A stretch of DNA of 55,193 nt from Deltaproteobacteria bacterium UBA5754. Its GTDB lineage: Bacteria; Desulfobacterota; Dissulfuribacteria; Dissulfuribacterales; UBA5754. Both the position numbers and the translations under genes were made by a program. The DNA is taken from positions 56,928 through 112,120 of the forward strand of contig DIFG01000005.1 of NCBI GenBank assembly GCA_002419025.1, written 5' to 3'. The notes under the pieces are model-generated. The model was not told the origin of the DNA and made no database searches. It worked only from the letters and a program-made list of their open reading frames with translations. This document shows, in pieces, positions 15,521 through 22,508 of this stretch; position 1 is the stretch's first letter; each line of letters opens with the position of its first letter.

Positions 15521-16176
15521 ATATGCGGGTCATTCTGATGGGACTTGCCACCCTTTGCGGAAGGATAGGTCCGGGCATCATGGGAAGCGCCTTTGACAGA
15601 CTGCGTCTCGAGGATGCAAGGGCTGCGACTGACGCGAGCCTCATGGGCGCCGGGACCCTCAGGGCCGGAGATCCGGAGATGCGCGGGCCTGGAGGGGTCC
15701 ACATTCCGGGGCGCATTAGGGCCATCATAACCGCATCGGGCAGGATCCCGGCAGAGGAAAAGGCCCTTTTCCAGAACGGTTCAAGGCCCATAGTGTTCAC
15801 CGGCAGGGATCGGGCGGATGCCCTCAGACAGGATCTCGGCACCAGTGCCGAGGTCGTTTCTCTGCCTTCAGGGGCCTGCGGCCTTTCGGTCCGAAAGGCC
15901 ATTGAATACATCGAGGCATGCGGTGCCCGGTCCGTCATAATCGAGGGGGGCTCCCGCCTCAACTACTCGGCCTTGGCCGAAGGGGTCGTGGACGAGATCC
16001 TTCTCACCCTCTCCCCCCGGATCTCCGGAGAGATCGGGGCGCCTTCCCTTGCCGACGGCATTCGCTCCCTTTACGACCCCTCGGGCGGATTCGAGCTTGC
16101 TGAATGCCGACCCGTGCCTGAGACCGGGGAGGTCTTTCTTAGATATATCATCGGAGCAGGGAGGCGACATGGCTGA
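15517..16176 (+). CDS. RibD C-terminal reductase-like (dihydrofolate-reductase fold) protein
   Basis: 219 residues from the ATG at 15517, overlapping the DUF3592 stop (ATGA). Recognisable RibD-reductase features are DASLMGAGTLRAGDPEMR (residues 37-54), VIIEGGSRLNYSAL near 142 and EILLTLSPRISG near 163. The deaminase half of RibD is absent. It may be a stand-alone NAD(P)H-dependent pyrimidine or pterin reductase. The first strand lacks the usual SLDG motif, so substrate may differ from riboflavin intermediates. Confidence 0.78.
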   Translation: MNMRVILMGLATLCGRIGPGIMGSAFDRLRLEDARAATDASLMGAGTLRAGDPEMRGPGGVHIPGRIRAIITASGRIPAEEKALFQNGSRPIVFTGRDRADALRQDLGTSAEVVSLPSGACGLSVRKAIEYIEACGARSVIIEGGSRLNYSALAEGVVDEILLTLSPRISGEIGAPSLADGIRSLYDPSGGFELAECRPVPETGEVFLRYIIGAGRRHG

Positions 16177-16918
16177 AAGACAGGACGTGGCCATTCTTTA
16201 CTCCGGCGGGACCGATTCCCTTTCCCTTCACGCCCTTGCGGCCCGGGGCGGACATCCTGCCATTCCCCGCCCTGTCCGGATCCATCTCCTTCACATGCTC
16301 AACGGCATGGGGCGATTTCCGGACTTTCCAAGGGCGCGCCTGCGCGTGGCAGAGGAGATCCTGAAGGCCCAGGTCCCGCCGGGCGATGCCTTCCCCGAGG
16401 CCGTTTACGTGGAGCTCGACGCAGGAAGGCTCTTTCAGGGCCTCTGGCTCGACCGCTACGAGGAACTCATGCCTCGCTACAACGGAAAGAATCTGGTCTG
16501 TGTGGCCTGCAAGCTCGCCATGCACGCACGGGCCATCCTTTACTGCGTCGAGCATCTCGTCCCGGTCGTACTTGCGGGTTACACCCGCAAACAGGACCAT
16601 TTCCCGGAGCAGACCCCGACCTTCATGGACAGGATAGCGAGGCTCTCCGCCCGGTTCGGTATCGCCACCCGCTATCCCCTCTACGAGGAGGCGGACTCCG
16701 AGACGGTCATCCGGCACCTCCTCGAGGATTTCGGCCTTCCATCCACGGGCGGCGGTGAGCGCAAGTGCCTATTTTGCCAAACCCTTACCACCGCGACCGA
16801 GGAGGAGATCGGCTCATACCTCGACGACATGATCCCTCGTATCGAGACCTATCTGAGGCACAAACTCGAGGGACGGGTCAAGGAGGCTGCCCAATGCTTT
16901 CCGCCTGGAAGGGCGTAA
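16169..16918 (+). CDS. PP-loop ATP-pyrophosphatase family protein with two CxxC pairs
   Basis: 249 residues from ATG 16169 (GGGAGG upstream), overlapping the previous gene by 8 bases. The PP-loop YSGGTDS is at residues 11-17. Two cysteine pairs, C111-x2-C114 and C200-x2-C203, could bind zinc or an Fe-S cluster. Proteins of this superfamily adenylate a substrate before thiolation, amidation or ring change (tRNA 2-thiolation enzymes, QueC, LarE). The order of motifs does not clearly match any of these to my eye. Neighbours include a tRNA nucleotidyltransferase and a YhcC-type radical SAM protein, which makes RNA modification one option. Confidence 0.75.
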   Translation: MAERQDVAILYSGGTDSLSLHALAARGGHPAIPRPVRIHLLHMLNGMGRFPDFPRARLRVAEEILKAQVPPGDAFPEAVYVELDAGRLFQGLWLDRYEELMPRYNGKNLVCVACKLAMHARAILYCVEHLVPVVLAGYTRKQDHFPEQTPTFMDRIARLSARFGIATRYPLYEEADSETVIRHLLEDFGLPSTGGGERKCLFCQTLTTATEEEIGSYLDDMIPRIETYLRHKLEGRVKEAAQCFPPGRA

Positions 16919-16940
16919 GGCCTTGGGCAGCGGGAAGACC

Positions 16941-18044
16941 GTGAACAAAATGGTCTCTGCCTCGAATCTGCATGATCTGGTCGAATCGTCCATTCAGGAG
17001 GGAATTTTCCCGGGCTGCTCCCTCGTCGTGTCGGAAGGTCCGGGCAAGAGGAGGATTGAGAGGTCCTGGGGGAGGCTCACATACGCCCCGTGGTCGCCGG
17101 AGGTGACACCTGGGACGATCTTTGATCTCGCATCCCTCACCAAGCCCCTTGCGGTCGCCGTTCCCTTGGCCGTTCTCGCAGCCAACGGGGTGATCGGTCT
17201 TGATACCCGTATTTCCCATGTCATCCCCAAGTCGCAAGACGTGAGCGCTGGGCGGTTGACCCTTAGAAGGCTCCTCTGCCACACCGGAGGCCTTGCCCCT
17301 TTGAGGCCTCTTTATGAAAGGCTCGAGACCCTCCCGCCCGAGGCCAGAAGAGAGGCCCTCCTCGCCATGCTTCTTGAGGAGGAGGCGGATCCGTCCTGCC
17401 GGGTGGCGTCCTATTCGGACCTGGGGTATCTCCTTCTCGGTTTTGTTATCGAAGAGGTCACAGGCCTGAGTCTCGACGCTGCCGCGCGGGACCTGGTCTT
17501 TTCTCCCTTTGGGGCCCCTGATCTCTCTTTCGGTCCCATGAACGGGCTTTCTATGGAAGGGGTGGCCCCGGCTGGTTTCTGCCCGCGTAAGAAAAGGGTC
17601 ATCTGGGGTGAGGTCCACGACCCGAACGCCCGGGCAGCAGGAGGAGTCGCCGGCCACGCCGGGCTCTTCGGGAGCGCCCAGGCCGTAGCCTCGGTCCTCG
17701 AATCGCTCCTTGCCATATTCCAGGGCAGCATGGAAATAAGCGGACTCTCTCGAGGGGTCCTTGCGGAGTTCTTCCGCCGCCAGGGACTGGATCCCGCTTC
17801 CACGTGGGCCCTCGGGTTCGATACGCCGTCCTCAAGCGGGTCTTCGGCCGGAAGGATGTTCGCGCCAGAGAGCGTGGGTCACCTGGGATATACAGGGACA
17901 TCCTTCTGGATGGATCTTGCAGCCGGGATCATCGTGGTTTTTCTGTCAAATCGCACCTTTCCCCACGATACCGAAAGGTCGAGGCTTGCCATGAAGGCAT
18001 TTCGTCCCTGTCTTCATGACCTGGCACGAGCGGAATTGGCCTGA
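16941..18044 (+). CDS. Serine hydrolase, beta-lactamase/class C-related
   Basis: About 367 residues. Active-site SLTK (S65, K68) follows FDLA, the second motif is Y158-S-D160 (YxN-like), and the glycine-rich GGVAGHAGLFG segment lies near 235. A GYTGTSF segment near 310 occupies the place of the third (KTG/HxG) motif. No signal peptide is evident, so a cytoplasmic esterase or peptidase role is possible. Start is uncertain: GTG 16941 has GGGAAG close by; ATG 16950 and TTG 16923 are alternatives. The next gene overlaps its stop by one base. Confidence 0.82.
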   Translation: MNKMVSASNLHDLVESSIQEGIFPGCSLVVSEGPGKRRIERSWGRLTYAPWSPEVTPGTIFDLASLTKPLAVAVPLAVLAANGVIGLDTRISHVIPKSQDVSAGRLTLRRLLCHTGGLAPLRPLYERLETLPPEARREALLAMLLEEEADPSCRVASYSDLGYLLLGFVIEEVTGLSLDAAARDLVFSPFGAPDLSFGPMNGLSMEGVAPAGFCPRKKRVIWGEVHDPNARAAGGVAGHAGLFGSAQAVASVLESLLAIFQGSMEISGLSRGVLAEFFRRQGLDPASTWALGFDTPSSSGSSAGRMFAPESVGHLGYTGTSFWMDLAAGIIVVFLSNRTFPHDTERSRLAMKAFRPCLHDLARAELA

Positions 18045-19567
18045 TGGACCCTGTGTTTGCCCAAAACCTCACCGAGGAGATACGCCGCAGGGCGGGAGAG
18101 ACATTTTTCATCGCAGGCGGTCCGGTCCGGGACCTATTTCTCGGGCGGGTCCCCCCTGACATCGATCTCGTCTTTCCTGCCGGGGCCGTTTCAAAGGCCA
18201 GGGATTTCTCTGCCCGGACTGGAGGAAGTTTCGTCCTCCTTGACGAGGACGAAGGGGTGGCGCGCGTGGTCCTTCCCGGACTCATCCTCGATTTCAGCCA
18301 GTACCGCTCAGGGGCAAGGACCCTTGTGGAGGACCTTGCCAAGCGGGATTTCACTATCAACGCCATGGCCCTTCCAGGGTCCTACCTGCCGACTTTTCTG
18401 TCGTCTTGCGACCCCTGCGCGGCTGAACAGGAGGACAAGGCCAGAGGCGGGCATATCCCCATAATGAGGCGCATATCCCGGCCGCCGGCCCAGGACCTGA
18501 TCGACCCTTTCGCCGGCCTTCAAGACCTTGATGCCGGCCTGATACGAGCGATTTCCCGCGGAAATCTCGAGGCCGATCCATTGAGGCTCCTTCGTGCATA
18601 CAGGTTCCGCGCACAGCTCGATTTTCGCATCTCTTCAGAGACAGAGGCCTGGATCAGGGAACTCGGTCCTGCCGTGTCCAGGGTCTCGACAGAGCGGATC
18701 ACCCACGAACTGGATCTCATACTCGAGTCGAAAAGGGGAGGCCTGACATTTTCCGAGATGGCGGAAACTTCCCTCCTTTTTGCCGTTCTTCCCGAGCTTG
18801 CCGGGCTCTCTGGCGTGGAGCAGCCCCTTTTCCACCACCTCGACGTCCTGGGGCACAGCCTCGAGGCCCTTTCCTCCGTTGAGGTCCTTATGGGGGATCC
18901 GGCAGTCAGGTTCAGCCTTACGGCGCCACTTCGGGAGTGGTACGCCCAAAGCCCGTCCCGGCGCATCGCCCTTTCATGGGCAGCCCTACTTCACGATATG
19001 GCAAAGCCCGCATGCCGAGTGGAAAAGGAGGGGCGGCCCACGTTTTATCACCACGACCGGACCGGGGCCGAGATGGTGGAGAGACTGGGAGGGAGGCTCC
19101 GCTGGTCGATGCGGCGTATCAGGACCGTCTCGCGCCTGGTATCTCTTCACATGCGGCCCTTCCATCTACTTAATGACCTCCGGCGTGGCGGGCCGTCGAA
19201 GAGGGCCATGAGGAGGCTCCTCGTAGAGGCGGGGGAGGACTTTCCGGCCCTTTTCCTCCTTGCCATGGCGGACAGCATGGCGGGGTGCGGACCGCTCAAG
19301 CCCCCTGAACTCGACGAGGAACTGGACGCCCTCTGGGTCCGGGTGCACCGGTTCTATGCGGATCATTTCCTTCCGGTCTCGCAAAAGGGGAAGCTTCTCA
19401 CAGGTCATGACATCCAGAAGATCCTGGGGCTTGCCCCAGGGCCGCTCGTGGGCAAGGCCCTCGAGGCCATTGAAGACGCCAGGGCAGATGGCCTGGTCTC
19501 GGACCGTGAGGGGGCTGTAAGGTATCTTGTAGAGTGGTACGGCGGGGAGCGGGGAAAAGGGGAGTGA
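18044..19567 (+). CDS. tRNA nucleotidyltransferase / poly(A) polymerase family protein with HD domain
   Basis: 507 residues. Pol-beta nucleotidyltransferase head: GGPVRDLFLGR (25-35) with metal ligands D39 and D41 in DID, then RDFTINAMA near 103. The RNA-binding region LRLLRAYRFRAQLDF is near 185. The C-terminal part carries an HD motif (LLHDMAKP) and HHDRTGAEM, as in bacterial class II CCA-adding enzymes with HD domains. CCA addition is the most likely job; an A-adding or poly(A) enzyme is the alternative. TGATGG junction with the upstream gene. Confidence 0.85.
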   Translation: MDPVFAQNLTEEIRRRAGETFFIAGGPVRDLFLGRVPPDIDLVFPAGAVSKARDFSARTGGSFVLLDEDEGVARVVLPGLILDFSQYRSGARTLVEDLAKRDFTINAMALPGSYLPTFLSSCDPCAAEQEDKARGGHIPIMRRISRPPAQDLIDPFAGLQDLDAGLIRAISRGNLEADPLRLLRAYRFRAQLDFRISSETEAWIRELGPAVSRVSTERITHELDLILESKRGGLTFSEMAETSLLFAVLPELAGLSGVEQPLFHHLDVLGHSLEALSSVEVLMGDPAVRFSLTAPLREWYAQSPSRRIALSWAALLHDMAKPACRVEKEGRPTFYHHDRTGAEMVERLGGRLRWSMRRIRTVSRLVSLHMRPFHLLNDLRRGGPSKRAMRRLLVEAGEDFPALFLLAMADSMAGCGPLKPPELDEELDALWVRVHRFYADHFLPVSQKGKLLTGHDIQKILGLAPGPLVGKALEAIEDARADGLVSDREGAVRYLVEWYGGERGKGE

Positions 19568-20466
19568 AGGCGGGCCAATCCCCATTCCTGACGCTGAATG
19601 CCCACCTTCGGAAGGTCTTTGGGGAGCGGGTCCAGAAGATCCCCCTTGATGCCGGATTCACCTGTCCGAACCGGGACGGGACAAAGGGCCGCTCGGGCTG
19701 CATCTATTGCGACCCCCGGGGCTCCGGGACCGGGGCCTGGGCCTTGGGGAAATCAGTCTCCGTCCAGATGGCGGAAGGCATGAAATGGGCGCGTCGTCGC
19801 TACTGCGCGAAGAGATTCATCGCCTATTTCCAGGCATTTTCCAACACGTATGCCCCCCTCCATGTCCTTGGGGAGCGGTACCGGGAGTCCCTCCTCGGGC
19901 CTGAGGTGGTGGGGCTTGCCATAGGGACCAGGCCGGACTGCGTGGACGAGGAGCGGCTCTCGCTCATTCGACAGGTGGCGGATGGCCGAATGATATGGAT
20001 GGAATACGGGCTGCAGAGCGCCTCTGACGAGACCTTGAGGAGGATCAACCGCGGGCACACCGTGGATGACTTCGTGAAGGCCGTGGAACTTACTCAAAAG
20101 CACGGGATCCCTGTGTGCACCCATGTGATGTTCGGGCTTCCCGGAGAGGGAGAGAGGGAAATGGAGCGGACCATGGGCCTCCTCGCAGATCTCGGGGTGG
20201 AGGGCGTGAAGTTCCATCAGGTCTATGTGGTGCCGGGGACCGTCCTTCACCGGCTTTATGAATCGGGAAGATATCAGCCCATTTCCCAAGAGGAATACGC
20301 GGGAATGGTTGCACGGGCCATTCGTATGCTGCCGGAGGGGACAGTGATCCATCGTCTCACCGGAGATCCTTCTACTGGGATCTCTGTCTCACCGGCCTGG
20401 TCTCGGGACAAACAGGGGACCATCGCGCGTATCGAGGCGGAGCTCGACCGTATGAAAGCCGCTTGA
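19564..20466 (+). CDS. Radical SAM protein, YhcC/TIGR01212 family
   Basis: 300 residues from a GTG at 19564 that overlaps the preceding stop (GTGA), with GGGGAAAAGGGGA as ribosome binding site. Cluster cysteines are C34, C46 and C49 in the family's spaced pattern (GFTCPNRDG ... GCIYC). The conserved YFQAFSNTYAP and MEYGLQSA segments follow. The biochemical role of YhcC is not established as far as I know; the family resembles the Elp3-like half of radical SAM proteins. It ends 4 bases from the convergent ihf/hup gene. Confidence 0.87.
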   Translation: MKAGQSPFLTLNAHLRKVFGERVQKIPLDAGFTCPNRDGTKGRSGCIYCDPRGSGTGAWALGKSVSVQMAEGMKWARRRYCAKRFIAYFQAFSNTYAPLHVLGERYRESLLGPEVVGLAIGTRPDCVDEERLSLIRQVADGRMIWMEYGLQSASDETLRRINRGHTVDDFVKAVELTQKHGIPVCTHVMFGLPGEGEREMERTMGLLADLGVEGVKFHQVYVVPGTVLHRLYESGRYQPISQEEYAGMVARAIRMLPEGTVIHRLTGDPSTGISVSPAWSRDKQGTIARIEAELDRMKAA

Positions 20467-20470
20467 GGGA

Positions 20471-20764
20471 TCAGCTGCGTGCCTTGCCGCTGACCCTGTC
20501 CCGAAGGATACCCGAGGCGTGGAAGGTGACGACCCTTCTCGGTTCGAGGATGAGGTCTTCGCCCGTGTGGGGATTGCGGCCCCTTCGGGCGCGTTTGGCC
20601 TTTACGGAGAATTTTCCAAAGCCGCTGATCAGGATGGAATCCCCGCTCTCGAGGCGTTTCTTCATGAGTTCGATGAGATCCTCGGTGACACGGATCGCGT
20701 CGTTTTTCCCGAGTCCTCCGTTTTGCGTGAGGTGATTGACAATGTATGCCTTGGTGATGGTCAT
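20471..20764 (-). CDS. HU/IHF family DNA-bending protein (IHF alpha-like)
   Basis: 97 residues starting at MTITKAYIVN; the ATG overlaps the aroD stop. The IHF/HU core is clear: GDSILISGFGKFSVK (41-55) and the DNA-intercalating beta arm with GRNPHTG (62-68). The C-terminal helix ends VSGKARS. The arm motif and start resemble IhfA more than HU, but a partner subunit is not in the window. It might assist the sigma-54 promoter of the flagellar genes, which is inference only. Confidence 0.9.
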   Translation of the reverse strand: MTITKAYIVNHLTQNGGLGKNDAIRVTEDLIELMKKRLESGDSILISGFGKFSVKAKRARRGRNPHTGEDLILEPRRVVTFHASGILRDRVSGKARS

Positions 20765-21459
20765 GGGGCACCTTGCGATGAAGAAGAGAAATACTCCACG
20801 AATCCGCGGAGGTCTTCGGCAGGAATCTGGCCGGGAGCGGTCTCTGAGCCGGGAAAGGGTGCTGCGTAGGTGATGGGAGCGCCTGCGGCAAGGCACGCAA
20901 GCCTGCTCAGGCGGCCCCTTTCACCTATGGAGAAGGCTGTAAGGGCCAGGCCCAGTTCGTGTGCGGGTTCGTAAAGGGCGAAGATCCTGGCAACATCCCG
21001 GTTGTCCTGTGCGGTTGTGACGATCTTTCCCATGTCTGCGCCTTCCCCGGCCATCCTTTCAAGGATCGCCAGTAGGCGTTCCATGGGAGGGGTGCCGGAA
21101 AGGTCATGAAAGGAGAGGATGACGCGGGTTCCTTTTGCCTTTGCCTCATGGACTAGTGAGGCTCTGGTGGCGGGATCGGTCGCGAGCTCGATATCGACGT
21201 ATGCGCCTCCTGCCCGGACGGCCCGTATCAGGATCTCGATCCGCTCGTCTTCCGACCCTTTGAATCGGCCACCTTCCCATTCGGGGCGGTTGGTCCATAG
21301 GAGGGGGAGGGGACTTGCAGCGCTCAAGGGCTTCATGTCTGCCTCGCAATCCGAAAGGGCGTCCAGCCTGATCTCGGCCAGGTCTGCATACGGGGTGACC
21401 CTTTTGAGGATGGCCTCGATCCTTGAAAGATCCGGTTGGGCGATGGAGACACAGATCAC
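20761..21459 (-). CDS. aroD: Type I 3-dehydroquinate dehydratase
   Basis: Third step of the shikimate pathway, cis-dehydration of 3-dehydroquinate through a Schiff base. 232 residues. The catalytic His is H118 in SFHDL, the Schiff-base lysine K145 in GKIVTTAQ, and substrate Arg side chains lie near 182-186 (RGRLSR). Overlaps purH upstream (ATGA) and the ihf/hup gene downstream (ATGA), so translation is coupled across three unrelated functions. Confidence 0.92.
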   Translation of the reverse strand: MICVSIAQPDLSRIEAILKRVTPYADLAEIRLDALSDCEADMKPLSAASPLPLLWTNRPEWEGGRFKGSEDERIEILIRAVRAGGAYVDIELATDPATRASLVHEAKAKGTRVILSFHDLSGTPPMERLLAILERMAGEGADMGKIVTTAQDNRDVARIFALYEPAHELGLALTAFSIGERGRLSRLACLAAGAPITYAAPFPGSETAPGQIPAEDLRGFVEYFSSSSQGAP

Positions 21460-22064
21460 GTGAGGTGCGTTGGATCTATTTCCATGAGATAGGTGGTTAT
21501 TGCCCGGTCGTAAGCGCTTGTGAGGGCGAAGACCTTGCGGGCAAGGGTGAATCGGGTGGCAAGGGTGGTCTCGCCGCCGTTTGCCTTCATTTCCGCCAGG
21601 ACCTTTTCGTAGTCCGCCGGGTCCGCGATCACGGTGACATCCCGGAAATTTTTGGCGGATGCGCGCAGGAGCGTGGGCCCTCCTATGTCTATGTTCTCGA
21701 TGGCCTCTTCAAGGGTGACATCCTTGCGGGCCACGGTCTTTTCGAAGGCGTAGAGGTTTACAGCAACGAGATCGATCGGGACGATGCCGTTTTCCGCCAT
21801 CTGGGCCTGATGGGCAGGGTTGGACCGGATGTTGAGGATCCCTCCGTGGACCTTGGGATGGAGCGTCTTGACGCGACCGTCCATCATCTCTGGAAAACCG
21901 GTCAGATCTGAGACATCCCGAACAGGGATCCCTGCATCCCGGATGGTTCGGGCGGTCCCTCCCGTGGAGACGATCTCTACTCCCATGGAATGGAGCTCCT
22001 TGGCAAACTCCCTGACACCGGTCTTGTCCGTGAGGCTTATGAGGGCACGAGTGATCTTGGACAT
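21456..22064 (-). CDS. purH: Stand-alone IMP cyclohydrolase (N-terminal half of PurH)
   Basis: Closes the ring of FAICAR to give IMP, last step of purine synthesis. 202 residues covering only the MGS-fold cyclohydrolase domain: SLTDKTG at 11-17, STGGTART (33-40), RVKTLHPKVHGGIL (64-77) and NIDIGGPTLLRAS near 128. The AICAR transformylase half is absent; the stop is followed at once by aroD in an ATGA overlap, so this is an arrangement and not a visible frameshift. GGATGGAGGAAG precedes the ATG, only 20 bases from the 3' end of tRNA-Pro. Confidence 0.9.
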   Translation of the reverse strand: MSKITRALISLTDKTGVREFAKELHSMGVEIVSTGGTARTIRDAGIPVRDVSDLTGFPEMMDGRVKTLHPKVHGGILNIRSNPAHQAQMAENGIVPIDLVAVNLYAFEKTVARKDVTLEEAIENIDIGGPTLLRASAKNFRDVTVIADPADYEKVLAEMKANGGETTLATRFTLARKVFALTSAYDRAITTYLMEIDPTHLT

Positions 22065-22084
22065 GGGCTTCCTCCATCCAATGC

Positions 22085-22161
22085 TGGTCGGGACGAGAGG
22101 ATTCGAACCTCCGACCCCAGCGTCCCGAACGCTGTGCTCTACCAGACTGAGCCACGTCCCG
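22085..22161 (-). tRNA. tRNA-Pro (anticodon CGG)
   Basis: 77 nt including an encoded CCA. Seven-base-pair acceptor stem (CGGGACG/CGTCCCG), discriminator A, D arm GGCTCAGTCTGGTAGAGC, anticodon stem CAGCG/CGCTG with loop TTCGGGA (anticodon CGG), T loop TTCGAAT. Own promoter at 22176-22205. purH starts 20 bases after the CCA end on the same strand, so the tRNA and the purH-aroD-ihf mRNA probably come from one transcript. Confidence 0.95.
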
Positions 22162-22175
22162 ACCGGAAAGTCTTT

Positions 22176-22205
22176 TATATAGCCCAGTTATTCATGGGAT
22201 GTCAA
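22176..22205 (-). promoter_or_regulatory. Sigma-70-type promoter of tRNA-Pro
   Basis: Minus strand TTGACA (22200-22205), 18-bp spacer, TATATA (22176-22181). Transcription start would fall a few bases before the tRNA 5' end at 22161, and the same promoter can serve purH-aroD-ihf. Confidence 0.7.
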
Positions 22206-22423
22206 TCTCCTGAATCCGTGAGCCGGCGACTTGGGCATTTGTTCCGTGCGCCTGCCTGTCGGCAGACAGGGCGGATCGGCCCTGTGCATAACCTGTCTAT
22301 TATGGCTTGTGAGTTGGGAAGATCCTTCCTATTGGGGAGGAAATGCCTGCCTGCCAGCCTTTGGATTTCCGGCGAAAGTAGGGGGAAAATCCGATTCTGT
22401 CCGTATTTGCATTGGAGTAAAAC

Positions 22424-22440
22424 TTGGCATTGGTTTTGCT
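22424..22440 (+). promoter_or_regulatory. Sigma-54-type -24/-12 promoter for the flagellar hook genes
   Basis: TTGGCATTGGTTTTGCT has the invariant GG (22426-22427) and GC (22438-22439) separated by exactly 10 bases, and matches TGGCAC-N5-TTGCT at all but one defined position. Predicted start is near 22451, about 58 bases before the chosen fliK ATG. The remaining 22206-22423 DNA holds no gene that I can see; an activator site could lie there. It also has a small hairpin (CCTGTC/GACAGG at 22255-22270). Confidence 0.7.
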
Positions 22441-22508
22441 AAATTTAACGCTTGACGAAGTTATTCTTCCTGATTTTCAAAAATCTGATTTCAAAAACGG
22501 ACACCTTG

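Noticed and set aside
21456..22064. purH broken by a frameshift
   Set aside because: The next gene, aroD, is intact and overlaps the stop codon in the usual ATGA way, with no remnant of the transformylase half in any frame.
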